From Guillardia theta CCMP2712 (Eukaryota; Cryptophyceae; Pyrenomonadales; Geminigeraceae): a DNA stretch of 64,000 nucleotides. Under the pieces are notes generated by a model. That model was not told where the DNA came from. It saw nothing but the letters and a program-made list of their open reading frames with translations, and did no database searches. The position numbers and the translations under genes were made by a program. How positions within the stretch are numbered: position 1 is the first letter of the stretch; every line of letters starts with the position of its first letter. Location: the NCBI RefSeq assembly GCF_000315625.1, contig NW_005434661.1:373069-437068 (forward strand), in the 5' to 3' direction. Below are positions 11,003 through 21,717 of the stretch, one piece after another.

Positions 11003-11831
11003 TCACAGTTTCTCCGATTCTCCTTCCACGAAAAGATGATAATACCTGTTGTAGACCTGGGCGATAACAGTCAGTTCCACCTGCACATCAATCGTGAAGC
11101 AACGACAGTGTTCTGCTGCGATTCTTCGGTTTCAGCTCCTTCCCCCTTTTGTTTCTCTGCATCCTCCATCTGTCAGTCTTCACCATCACGAGCTGGCCAG
11201 TCCCACCAGCAAACTTATCCTGCAGCTGCCATGGTATGAAGTTGTCCTGCTGTGTGAACCCTTTCCGTCTCCCTGGATCAAAGTGTCGTCAGCTGAGAGC
11301 CTCCCAGGAGCAGGACAACCCTGCTGCTCCATCGCCCAGTTGTAGATCAGCGCCTGGCCCCCTCGTTTCAGGATGCGGAGGATCTCACGGACGGCCGCGG
11401 CCCGTCTCTCTTCAGTGGAGAGGTGGTGGATGACGGCGATGGAGATGGCGGCATCGAACGAGTCGCTGCGATACGGCAGCATCAAGTTGTCCGCCAGGCA
11501 CACGTCATGCCCCATGCCCTGGCAGCACTCCACTAGTCCCCTGCTCCTATCTGATCCCATCATCAGAACCTTGGGGTTGACCTGCCATCATCGAGTCAGT
11601 CATCCGTCTCCTCCAGCCATGAGACACCTGAAGGTACTTCCCGTTGCCGCATCCCACGTCCGCCACCAGCGCTCCATCCTCAAGAGACTGAAGGAAGCTT
11701 GCAACGCGCGGCCACGGCTTGTATCGGGTATGGCTGAAGTGCCGGGCTATGGCGTCATAGACCCCATGGACATGCTCGTCTTCAAACTTGTCTGCATCGA
11801 AGGCTCCCGATGCCGGCACCAACCCCTCCAT
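11003..11831 (-). CDS. TRM9: TRM9/ALKBH8-type tRNA (carboxymethyl wobble uridine) methyltransferase
   Basis: Class I SAM-dependent methyltransferase that in yeast and animals methylates the carboxymethyl group on wobble uridine of certain tRNAs, acting with TRM112. Exon 1 (ATG at 11831) reads HVHGVYDAIARHFSHTRYK-PWPRV and the SAM motif ADVGCGNGKYLQ. It splices in phase 0 to VNPKVLMMGSD, then SDSFDAAISIAVIHHLSTEERR, EILRILKRGGQALIYNWAMEQQ, a small exon QQDNFIPWQLQDKF, and a last exon ending VYNRYYHLFVEGESEKL with TGA at 11003-11005. The HFS-TR-PWP, IAVIHHLST-RR and YYHLF-EGE blocks are hallmarks of this family. There is no AlkB or RRM domain, so it resembles the stand-alone yeast form. The start is the first ATG of the open first exon. 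Confidence 0.9.
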
Positions 11832-12546
11832 TCCGACTCCTGAGCTGACGAGCACCAACGGAAGTGATAGGGATAGGAGGAGAAGCTTGAGGGAAGCGAT
11901 GATGGAACAGGGATTGTACAAGTGTAAGGAGGTCCTCTCTCCTCCCCTCCTCTTCTCCTCCCCTCCTCTTCTCCTCTCCTCTTCTTCTCCTCTCCTCTTC
12001 TTCTCCTCTCCTCTTCTTCTCCTCTCCTCTTCTTCTCTTTCAGCACAGGATCCTCTCTCCTCTCCTCTCCTGGCCCTCGTTCTCTTCAATCCAGTGCATG
12101 CTTGACCACCCACCCCCTCAATAGTATGAGATTAGACGGGTGATGAGGTACCGGGGGTACCTCTACCGGTCTCATCTCTAGTCCTCAATCAAACATGCCG
12201 AAAGCGTAATAGGAGGAAGAGGAGGAGGAGGAGGAGGAGGAGGAGCAGCAGCAGCAGCAGGGGGAAGCGAGGATGGAAGAGGCTTCTGAATTCTCAGGAG
12301 CTAGACGAGAGCAGAAAGGGAGAGGGGGGTAGATGGGATGTGAGGAGCTGAGCGCAAGGTTTTTCATGTACTATCAACAAGTTTGATGATAACAGAGCAA
12401 GAGAACGTGGTTAGTTTCACTTGCTGGGGTGAAACAATCATCTGCAATCAACATCATGACTTTCAACCACCGGTCATCCTTCACCAGCACACCTCTTTGT
12501 TTCTTATTGTTGTCTGTAATCGGGGAATTCATGTCCGCGTCCTCCG
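11832..12546. other. Intergenic: CT-rich run and GGTACC palindrome
   Basis: Upstream of the TRM9-like gene. It contains a CTCCTCTT-type pyrimidine run (11938-12040) and a short G-rich block (about 12104-12172) with a GGTACCGGGGGTACC palindrome-like element resembling the promoter elements of the divergent spacers. There is also a GGA/GCA run (12210-12262). No gene seen. Confidence 0.5.
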
Positions 12547-13575
12547 TCAGAGCTGTTCACCCAACCGTTTGAGGGATGCCAGAGCTGAAGGCGAGACAAA
12601 ATGTCAGTAGACCAAGAGACAGGATGAATGGCTTACCGTCTACACCATCACAGTCGACATACAACAATGAGAAGCACAAGCAAAGTCAGTGAAAAACGAG
12701 AAAACGAAAATGAGACAGTCCTTACGCCATAGAAATCAGCTCCAGAGCCTTGACCGTCGTCATGAGGAAACGCGTATGAGTCTCCGTCGCTGAAAGATCC
12801 TTGCATAGAGTACTGGCCATAGGTGCTAGTCGCGTACAAGGCTTGAGTGATGGTCCTGAACATGTTGTGAAGTCTGTCGCAATGTAATCAGATGGATCAT
12901 CGACCTTCAACCTCTCATCGCACAAGCAAAGTTGCTCCTTGTATGTGTCTTCCTTGTTTCTCTCCTCTCGTCTCGAATCCACATGATTCTCAGAGTCGTA
13001 TCAGCTGTAGTCTGACCTTGCGCTAACATAACTCGAATCCACAACAACATTGATTGGACGACTTGCGTCGATTCTTGTAAACCTTCACACTGCTCTATCC
13101 GTTTCTCCAATTCCATCTCAACAAGTTTCCTTGCTTGCTTGCAAACATTGCGTTGCTCCTTCACTTATCACATTATCTCGCAGACTATCACTAACAGTCC
13201 GTCCCATTGTTCAAGTCCAGCGCGCTCTCCTACGTGTGCTTCTCCCATCAGACACTCTTCCTCCTTGCAAAAGTCCCTCATCTTTCCTGAGTATGTCCTG
13301 TTCGGCAGAAATTTCGAGCAGACTGTCGGGCTGATCAATGGCAGGCTCAAATCCAACCATATCATCCTGACATTCATTGAGATCTCCTCCCGGCTCACTC
13401 ATCCTCCTCGTTCTTGTCATCTTCTTGTCAGTCCTCCGATCCTCCTCCTCCGATCCTCCTCCTCTGATCCTCCTCCTCCTCTGATCCTCCTCCTCCTCTG
13501 CTCCTTCTCCTTCTCTCTCCTCAGGGCCTCCTTCTACCGCTGCAGCTCCCTGGCGGCATTGCGACACCGGCATGG
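12547..13575 (-). CDS. Small hypothetical coiled-coil protein
   Basis: I do not recognise this protein. Minus-strand exons with matching frames include an N-terminal part with GGDLNECQDDMVGFEPAID (about 13385), a helical exon KQARKLVEMELEKRIEQCEG (about 13140-13010), an exon with MFRTITQALYATSTYG and FSDGDSYAFPHDDG (about 12870-12725), a short exon YVDCDGVD (about 12650), and a last exon ALASLKRLGEQL with TGA at 12547-12549. The first exon runs through GAT/GGA repeats and its start is uncertain; ATG at 13575 is the first candidate. Length and composition suggest a cytosolic helical protein. No domain is assigned. Confidence 0.45.
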
Positions 13576-14745
13576 ACCTAAGTTCCGAGTTCTATTTCAG
13601 AATCTCAGGGACTGAGGAGGGATGAGGGTTATGAGGGCTGGATGAGGTGCACCTTTGGTGACGGTGCGGGCCCGGGGGTCCGACTGTCACTCAGCTGTCA
13701 CTGGTACCAGCCCTGGCAGCCAGTGGGGATGAGGGGGCTCGAGTCACACTGAGACCGTCCGGCGTACTAGTAGCGGAGCCTGGGCAAGCATTTTTGTCAT
13801 CTGAGTGTTCAGTCATCTATGTAAACCGGGGCTGACACTCAGTTGACGTTTACTAGGCAGCTGAGGCGCCGCCGCGGTCACGGTACCGTGCGGCGTGACT
13901 CGGACTTGTCGAAAGGTGCTCTTCTTGAATCATGCAACTTGCCAAGCTTCGCGCTGCTTACTCTCGGAGCCTCGGATTGGCGACGTGACGCGCGGCCGCG
14001 GAAAGACTCGGACAGGCTGACCAGGAATGACTGGCGACTCGAATCCGATCGGCAACGTACTAGCCAAGAGGTACCACCAGTAGGTGTAAAGTAATTGAGC
14101 CGGCGGCACGCAGCCTTGTCGGTACGTTCGAGCACAGGCTGCAGTAAAGCGGGGCCGGGTGAAGTAAAGTGCCGCCGTCAGCAACTCCTTGCAAGTCAAG
14201 TTTGGAGAATACCAGGGAACAAGGTGAGTTCGACTCCCCCGTGAAGCAGAGCCCACCTCAGACACATTAGTAGAGAACACGAATGGCAGAATCCTGCTCC
14301 CTAGGCCTCGGCAGTTGGAGCGCGGCCCTGGTGTCCTTTACTCAGCACCAGTTTACTCCTAGAGGGGTTCGGGGGCCGCGGATTGATGACCAATCTCCCT
14401 GGGGCAGATTACGCCAGGCAGTAAAAGGATTGATATTCTTGATCTCGTCACAAGTTCAACTGGCAAGCTATCGCTCCTACACTGCTTCCATCACAGTGCC
14501 GCACAACGTCGCAGTGCTCACAAGCCTCCCGGCCACCCGATCAGCCCTTAGAGTCCCATCCGCCCCCTGCTCTTGTTGCTTCCTCGAACTTGTGACTCCT
14601 TCCGTTCATTCCTCGTGAACTCTTGTCTCCCCCTCCTCCTCCTCCTCATCATCATCATCATCATCATCATCATCAACCCAACCAGTCCCTTCCCCTGCTT
14701 GGTGCCCATTTCCTCTCTGGCGTCCCCCGTGCTTGACTCCGTTCC
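13576..14745. other. Unexplained GC-rich spacer upstream of the kinase
   Basis: Over 1.1 kb without a convincing gene. It contains GGGCCCGGGG-type GC clusters (about 13665), overlapping open frames on both strands without exon structure (13843-14280), and a CTC/ATC microsatellite (14635-14674) shortly before the kinase ATG. I looked for tRNA-like cloverleafs and transposase motifs and saw none. Confidence 0.5.
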
Positions 14746-15912
14746 ATGGTTGAAAGGATGAGCTCGATCGAGGGCTCCTGTCCTGCTGGTTTCTCTCGTA
14801 CTCCCTCGTCTCTGCATGAAGATTGCCCTGTCTTCCTTGAACTCGCCTCCCATCACAACATGCTGCAGACTCTCAGCATCGAGCGGTGTCAGAACTTCAT
14901 CATCCCCAGGTCTTCCCTTGTCGTCCGTGAACTCCTCGGTCAAGGCTCCTGTGGCGAGGTCAGGAGTGCTCTCTACGACGGCAGGCTTGTCGCCGTCAAG
15001 ACATTGTGCTCCCAGCTCGACGTCCGCTCCAAGGAGGGCAAGGACCTGCTCAAGGAGATCGGCATGATGAGCCACGCGTTCCGGCACACCAACGTCGTTG
15101 ACTTCTACGGCATCTACGAGCACGACGGGCTGCCGTGGCTGGTGATGGAGCTCATGTCCGGCGGGAGTCTCGAGCACTACTGCGAGGGCAAGAAGCGCTC
15201 CCGACGCGACCGGCGCTGGCGGCCCAAGACGAGGAGGGCGGTGTCGTGGGTGAAGGACATCCTGAGCGCGCTGGCGTACCTGCACTCGCAGAAGCCGCCG
15301 GTGATACACCGAGACATCAAGCCGGCGAACATGCTGCTGACGGGGGACGGGAGGACGGTGAAGATCGGAGACTTCGGGCTCAGCCGCATGTGTCCGTATG
15401 TGGATACGATACAGGAGCAGCCCTCGAGCCCGAAGAATGCAACGTCAGCAGACGCACGGAAACGCTTGTCCTTCGCCTGTAGCAGCGTGAACCTGACTGG
15501 AGCGACGGGGACGTACCGGTACATGGCGCCGGAGATCTTCCGCGGAGAGCCTCGGTACACGGCTGCGGTTGACGTGTACTCGTTCTCGCTGGTGATGTGG
15601 TATATGTTCGCCGGCGAGCATCCCTTCTGTAACATCGACGGGTGGTCGGTTGCTTTCATGGCAGCCCAGTACGACTTTCGACCAGCAGTGCTTGGGGAGC
15701 GTATGATGCCGAGGGAGTTACAGAAGATGATGAGGCAGTCATGGGCAGGGAGGGCAGCAGAGAGACCCAGAGCAGACGAGCTCCTGGAGGAGATAGGGGC
15801 GTGGTCGGGCAGGAGAGCAGGATGCTCGAGCTTCTTCAAGTTACGGAGCCAGCCTCCAGCCTCTGACGGGATCCTAGCGTACGGTCGGTTTGTGAGGGCA
15901 AACACGTGGTGA
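14746..15912 (+). CDS. Intronless serine/threonine protein kinase, TKL-like
   Basis: Complete 388-residue open frame with an entire kinase domain. Motifs in order: glycine loop GQGSCGEV (about residue 66), VAVK with the ATP-binding Lys (about 83), the alpha-C Glu in LLKEIGMM, hinge VMELMSGGSLE, catalytic loop HRDIKPAN (about 190), DFGLS (about 207), an activation segment with a Ser-rich insert, GTYRYMAPEI, and DVYSFSLVMWYMFAGEHPF. The VMELMSGGSLEHY and DVYSF wording fits TKL-group kinases of protists and plants. All catalytic residues are present, so it should be active. A short N-terminal extension and a roughly 50-residue C-terminal tail carry no domain. There is no intron, unlike most neighbours. 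The start is the first ATG; a second Met lies four residues later. Confidence 0.9.
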   Translation: MVERMSSIEGSCPAGFSRTPSSLHEDCPVFLELASHHNMLQTLSIERCQNFIIPRSSLVVRELLGQGSCGEVRSALYDGRLVAVKTLCSQLDVRSKEGKDLLKEIGMMSHAFRHTNVVDFYGIYEHDGLPWLVMELMSGGSLEHYCEGKKRSRRDRRWRPKTRRAVSWVKDILSALAYLHSQKPPVIHRDIKPANMLLTGDGRTVKIGDFGLSRMCPYVDTIQEQPSSPKNATSADARKRLSFACSSVNLTGATGTYRYMAPEIFRGEPRYTAAVDVYSFSLVMWYMFAGEHPFCNIDGWSVAFMAAQYDFRPAVLGERMMPRELQKMMRQSWAGRAAERPRADELLEEIGAWSGRRAGCSSFFKLRSQPPASDGILAYGRFVRANTW

Positions 15913-17050
15913 CAAGATCTCCAGTAAACTGTTTGATCGCTTGAATGAAATTCTTCAACTTTCAACTTTCGTCTCGTCGCCACACCCTCTACCATAGATC
16001 TGATATCATCTCTGCCAGTCAGAGCTCCAGTGAACTGAAAACTTGACTTCCAAAGTTCACTGGGCAATGAAAAGAGGCAATGAAAGTTCATGGTGTAAAA
16101 AGAGGTCAATTCAAGTTCCTGGTACTAATAATTTTAGTCATCTCAAGATTGGATGACTGGGGGCCGCGGCAGAAAAGATTTCGATTAAAATGGTTATGAC
16201 AATCATGACAAAAATCATCTATCACTTAAAATTGACCTGCTATTTTTTAAAATAACTCTAATTCGCCCGGGCGAACTTCCGAAGTTCGGGGACCGTGCGC
16301 CCTGGGCCCTGACTCAGTGACACGGTGCCGCCTGGCATCACTGATTGAAAAATGCAGTGTGACTGATCGGTTGGTGCTAGTTGGCTGATCATCGGATCGT
16401 GTTCCGTGAAGGTTTGATCAACAAGATCAGACTTACATTCCTCCGCAGAAAGACATGATCTTGGGCTTGATTACCAAGCCCAAAAACTCGCAGAGGAGGT
16501 TGATAATCATGAGTTCTGGCCTATTGCCGTTCGAGCAGAGCAACTCGAGAAGAGCAACATAACTGAAGAGAGTCGAGCTCTTCTACTCCACATTCATGGA
16601 ATTCTTGACCGAGTACTCGAATGCAATCGAGGACTTTGCGGTGTGCAGAGAGGAGCCTTGCTATCCTCTAGTAGCTGGAGCCTTGCTATCCCCCTACTCA
16701 GATAGCAGGAGCCTTGCCGCTATCCCCTACTCAGGCAGCAGGAGCCTTTAACCGCTGTCCTCTAGTGTCTCCGGCGGCCACCCGGCTGGACTTTGATGCC
16801 AAGGGTGTGGAAAGGAACTCAGTCTGGGGGAGAGAGATACCAGGACAGAGATGGAAGGGAAGGCAGAGGTAAGTGGGAGAGTTCTCAGTCAACATTTGAC
16901 AGTTTACAACTTCACGATCATCCAAACTCTAGTCTGGTGAGAGGCAGAGCAAGTAGCTCGTTCGCTCTCCTGCCGCCATCTGCACATGAAAGCCGCGGAA
17001 CGGGCTCTTCTTCGTGTCGTCTCCTCCTCCCACAAACTGAAGGCGAGGCG
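15913..17050. other. Convergent spacer, AT-rich then tandem repeat
   Basis: Between the kinase stop and the Kelch-RCC1 gene stop. The first part is AT-rich (16130-16260), then a GC-rich hairpin with 8-base arms CGAACTTC/GAAGTTCG around 16271-16288, then a minisatellite (16651-16770). No gene recognised. Confidence 0.55.
16651..16770. repeat. About 30-base minisatellite (GGAGCCTTGCTATCC unit)
   Basis: Four imperfect tandem units, each starting GGAGCCTT (at about 16652, 16677, 16708 and 16741) and containing CTATCCCCTACTCAG-like sequence. Non-coding and unlike the other microsatellites. Confidence 0.8.
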
Positions 17051-20000
17051 TCAGCGAACAAGAGCTCCTGCCTGCTCCTCCACCTGAGGGGAGAAAGCCG
17101 GGGCCGTGATGCGGTTCGTGACTCCGAGCTGACCTGCCGCGTTGCTGCCCCAGGCGAACGCAAAGCCTTCGGCGCAGAAGAGAAGCACATGCTCGCTCCC
17201 GCACTGGACTTGCCGTGGGCTGAAGCTGGAGACGCTGGCGACCTCCAAGGGGCTGAAGCTGAGCTCTAGAAGGAGACGGCGATCAGTGAGGAGGAAGGAG
17301 GAGGAGGCGTGAAGCTCACTTAGGCCGTCATTTCCCGCTCCTAGCACGCCATTGCGGTTACTCCCGCACGCCCAGACCCTGTACACTCCTGGCTCTAGGT
17401 CACTCTTCCTCTCGCACGTGATGATGACGGTCGCGTTGGTCGCACAGCTGCGATTCCAAGGCATCATGAGACGAGGAGGAGGAGGAAGAAGAGCAGGAAG
17501 AGCAGGAGCCAAAGACGAGGCAGAGGAAGATGAGGACGAGATAGACGAGGAGCAGGACGAGGCAGAGGAGGACGAGGAAGAGGTGCAGGACGAAGCATGA
17601 CGAGAACGAAGAGCAAGACGAAGACGGGGAGCAGGAGCAGGAGGACGGGGAAGAGGGGGAGGAGTCAGGGTCGCCTCACCTAACATCTACAACGGGCGGC
17701 AGGCAAGAGAGGGGACGAGGATAGCCGCATGAGCTCACGTCTCCTGTCCCCAGCTGACCCTGGCGAGAACTCCCGCATACCCACAAGATCCCGTCGCCGG
17801 TCAGGACAGCGCTGTGACTTTGACCTGCGGCAAGGCGGCTGACGGCATGTTTCTGGAGAGAGTCTGCAAGCTGCTGCATGTTGTGGGCGTCTTGTGAGGT
17901 GTGAGGACGGGCGAATGTTGAGCAGACGTCTCCCCAGGCCACAGGCGTCTTGCACATGTCTGCATGGTCAGCGAGTTACGGAGAAAGAAGAACGAGAGAG
18001 AAGAGGAGGAGAGGGAGAGGGAAGGGAAGAAGAGGATGAGGAGAGGAGGGGAGGGAGAGGGAAGGGAAGAAGAGGATGAGAAGAGGAGGGGAGGGGAGAG
18101 GAGAGGGAGATGAGAGGAGGGGAAAGGAGAGGAGAACACAAGAAACATCAAGCAGAAATTCACCTGTCGAACCATTTCCGCATTGTCCGTGAGCATTGTT
18201 TCCCCACGCCATGATGGCCTTCCTCCCATCAAGGAGGACCCAGGCCAAGTTGTGATTGGAACCAGACGTTATCATGAGACCTTTCTTGCCTCTCAAGCTC
18301 TTGACGTGCTGAGGTGAGGAGCAGGTGTGTTGGTGGCCCAGCCCAAGTTGGAAGTCCACGTTGCGACCCCACGTGTAGATGTCTCCAGTCTGCATGAGAG
18401 CACAAGAATGCTCCGAGCCCGCGGCGACCTGCGGAGAAATGAGGAGGAGAGGAGACAGGAGAGAGGTGATGTTGAAGGGTGGGAAGGAGGCAGACACAAT
18501 GTGCCTGACCAAACGGAGGAAGGAGTTAAGGGGAGGAGGAGGAGGAGAAGGAGGAGGAAGAGGAGGAGGAGGAGGAGGTGAGAGGAGGAGGAGGAGGAGG
18601 AGGAGGAGGAGGAGGAGGAGGAGGAGGAGGAGCTGAGAGGAGGGGCGAGGAGGGGAGAGGAGGAAGAGGAAAGGGCAACGGACCATAGCGGCAGGCCCTT
18701 GAATGTCGTAGAGCATCGTAAGTCGCTCAGGGGCTGTCAACGTCTTTGTCCCCTCGATGCCAAGTTGACCTGACCCGTTTGACCCCCAGCCCCACAGATA
18801 GCCCTCCGAGTCAACTGCCAGCGTGTGCTCGAGCCCAGCTGCGAGGAAGGAGATTCCTCTACGAGTCAGCTCGCTGTGCTGGAAGGCAGCTGGGGTGAAG
18901 TTGTACTGGCCCCTCTCGAACCCGCAGACGTACAGGACGGACTTGTGGGAGCGGGCGCTGGCCGTGGGAGGAGGAGAGGAGTGGGGAAGGGGAGATGGCG
19001 AGTCCTTGGTGGCAGGGAGGGCCTGTTGCTCCTTCTTGTAGGGGGGACTGTTGACTTCGCTCCGGTCGGCTGCTTTGAGATCGACGAGGATCTGCCGGGA
19101 GAGAGATTTGGGGATGGAGAGCTTGAAAAGTCTGTTGTCCTTCTCCCCCCTGCAGTCCGGCCGGGTCTTGCGAGCATGTCAGCCAGCGCAGTGCGAGCAT
19201 GAGGCGTTTCACCCCTTTCCTCAGGCAGGCGCGGCAGATCGGTATCCCCCGACAGGAGTAGTTCCCTCCGAACAGGAGGAGAGGTATGGTTGTACTCTCT
19301 GCAGCGGAGCTCAGGAAGAGTTCCGCCCGCCTCCTCCTCCTCTTCCCTTGCTATTTCTCTTCTTCTTCCTCCTCCTCCTCCCTTACCATTTCTCCTCCTC
19401 CTCCTCGTCCTCCTCCTCCTCTCTTGTCCTTCTCCTCCTCTCTTGTCCTCCTCCTCCTCCTCTCCTTCTTCTTCTCCTCCTCCGCTGGACCTGGCGGAGA
19501 TGGGAGAGTGACCATGACGTGGCTCGAGACTCTCAGCGACGGAACTATGGATTCTGACATCGACAGCTTTCACCCCGTCAGCTCAGGATGCGCCACGAGT
19601 CGACTAACCTCGCTCCAAGTCCAGTGCGACGGGTTGAGGAGGTAAACAGCTCCGTTCTTCTCTCCTCCTCCCAGCTCTCCCCCTGCTCAGCTCTCACCAG
19701 GAGTCATCCTTGGAAGTGTCAAGTTCACCAGTCATGATGAGCAGCTGTCGGTCGAGGAGGAGGAGGCTGGAGAGAGCATGGCGCGAGACAGGTCGGGGAA
19801 GCTGAACATGCCACGGGCAGAATTGAGCGCAAACATGCGGGAGGTGGAATGTTACCTGACCGCTACAAGCTGGTTCCGACCATGACATGCTGCTTGCAAA
19901 AGTGAGTTCCGATCGTGAAGAATGAAGAGGAGGGAGGCAGACGTGGAGGAGTGGAAAACGAACACATCGTTGTATCTCTTGAAACCATCCTGCAGCTTTC

Positions 20001-21468
20001 CCCTTAGCTCCTTCCATCGCAGCTTTTGTCTCACCTCTCCCCCGAAGAAGACAACATCTTGGTCATCATTGATTGCAACACATGCATGCGCATAGCTGAA
20101 ACCAAACGTCAATCTCACCTTTCATTCTCTCACGTCCTCCTTTCCTCTCGTATCCCCTTGTCTCCTCTTTCCCCCTCCCCTCCCCTCCTCACCGAGGGGT
20201 AGGAGCGCAGGCTCCATGGTAGCACTGCACTGCATGCACGTGTGGCTTGCGACAACGTCAGTCACCGTCGCTCATCGCAGCCTCCTCCACCTGCTTCCAT
20301 CTCCACCCCCTGCCCGGACGTCAGAGATGACAAGGAAGAGGCTCACGACCTGGATCCCTCCTCCTCGCAAGGCTCCAGTAGGTGGACATCGCAGACAGGA
20401 CTGACCAGCTGAGGACAGGGTCAGCAGAGACGCTCGCTCCCATCCTCTAAGAGGCTTCACTGCTCCTTCCTTTCGCCCTCCTCTCTCTTGTTACCTCAAG
20501 CCCTCCCATCATCAAGACGCCTTGCTTCGTGTTCGCTGCTGCGCAGGCACTACGGGGGGAGGGCGCTGCGAGAATCGTCAGGAACAGACGACGTGGACTG
20601 CAAAGTTCGGACGTGTTCCACGGGCCTCGTTCACTGACCAAGTCATGGAGTCGAAGTCCAGGATGTACAAGTCGTTCTGCAGTCTCATCTCATACGGTGA
20701 AGAGTTGCCTATCTTACATCCTCCTGCTCAAATTCTTATCATACATGCTACTACTCCGATGCTCTCCAGTTGCTGGCAACTCCTACCCCTCAACTCTCCA
20801 ACCTCCTCCTCCGACCTTCTCACCTTCGGTTCGCCTCCCAGACCATATCCACCGAACACAACCAGCGAGGCGGCTGGGAAGGGGTGAGTGAAGAGCAGCA
20901 AGGAGTGCCTCTACGGGGCAGCCTCTACCTCGCTGCCTCCTCTCGCACGCCGGCACGTACACCATGCAGTGACCAGATCGCCCGAGGCTCCTGCGCTCTT
21001 GTCACGGTCCTCCTCCTCCCTGCCCCCTCCCTCTTACGTCACCTCAGATCAAGACCAGCAGGGAAGGCGGTAGGAACCTGCCAGCAGCGCAGTTGGAGGA
21101 GGGAGGAGGAGGAGGAGGAGGAGGAGGAGGACGAGGAGCGAGGAGGAGCGAGGAGGAGCGAGGAGGAGAAGGGGGAGGGAGAGGGAGGGAGGAGGTAGAG
21201 GCACTAGTCCTCTCCTTACCTGCAGCCATTGCCACTGAGCTCGCTTCGAGTATGCAGGAAACCTCTGCGCGAGCATGCCCTGGGTATCCAGCACGTAGAG
21301 ATGCGGATCGCAGGAGATTCTTGTGCTCTCCCCTCCGAAGACCGCGAAGCCAAGATGCGTCAAGGCTCCTCCATGGCTCGAGCGATGGCTCGGCCGCCAT
21401 TCCCCGTCGTCCACGTCGAGCGACCGCGAGAGTAGAGCGGCATGAGCCAGAGCGACGCTACACGCCAT
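17051..21468 (-). CDS. Probable Kelch-RCC1 double beta-propeller protein
   Basis: Minus-strand multi-exon gene. The 5' half carries Kelch-type double-glycine blades: FAVFGGES (about 21320), VVFGGYGLGG (about 20850), LMMGGLE (about 20500), VVFFGGE (about 20050), LIMTGELDTSKDDSW (about 19720), and LLLFGGNYS followed by CRGIPICRACLRKG (about 19270). The 3' half carries RCC1 blades: LAVDSEGYLWGWGSNGSGQLG (about 18800), DIYTWGRNVDFQLGLG, AIMAWGNNAHGQCG, GILWVCGSSRQGQLGTGD, VWACGSNRNGVLG and FAFAWGSNAAGQLG (about 17150), stopping at 17051-17053. A frame-consistent path joins PELTG (19572) through a gg|g junction to the FGGNY exon, and that exon through a 69-base GTGAAA...CTGCAG intron to the RCC1 part. 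Two separate genes are the alternative; they would be about 10 bases apart or start inside the FGGNY exon. ATG 21468 is used, though an open frame with poly-Ser from a TCC repeat extends to 21684. Such propellers bind partners; no enzyme domain is seen. Confidence 0.65.
18535..18635. repeat. (GGA)n run in an intron of the Kelch-RCC1 gene
   Basis: About 100 bases of GGA/GGAGAA repeats on the plus strand, that is TCC in the gene's sense, between two RCC1 exons. Confidence 0.9.
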
Positions 21469-21604
21469 GGCGACCCGTTTGACTTCTTTTTTGGTGCTGC
21501 TGTCCTGATGTGCAGGAAGGGGAGGAGGAAGGGGAGGGGGGGAAGGGAGCGGGAGGGGGGCAGGCTGGAGGCTCCTACAACGTATGAGCGAATGACGAGG
21601 ACAG

Positions 21605-21657
21605 GAGGAGGAGGAGGAGGAGGAGGAGGAGGAGGAGGAGGAGGAGGAGGAGGAGGA
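21605..21657. repeat. (GGA)n run at the Kelch-RCC1 5' end
   Basis: About 18 GGA copies on the plus strand, read as poly-Ser in one minus-strand frame that is open from 21684 into the first Kelch exon. I regard it as an intron or leader, because an acceptor-like CACATCAG follows and the downstream ATG at 21468 fits. Confidence 0.85.
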
Positions 21658-21717
21658 AGGGAAGTAACGCTGGGACATGTACATTGACTGTCATTACATT
21701 TACATCAAAAACGCAGA

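Noticed and set aside
14200-14260. Possible tRNA T-arm (GTTCGACTC)
   Set aside because: No matching acceptor stem, D-arm or anticodon arm around it.
15177-16109. Minus-strand frame of 310 codons opposite the kinase
   Set aside because: Antisense shadow of the kinase domain; no recognisable domain.
19558-19570. Separate Kelch and RCC1 genes meeting at 19570/19560
   Set aside because: They would be about 10 bases apart, and the last Kelch-like blade is in frame with the RCC1 part; kept as an alternative only.
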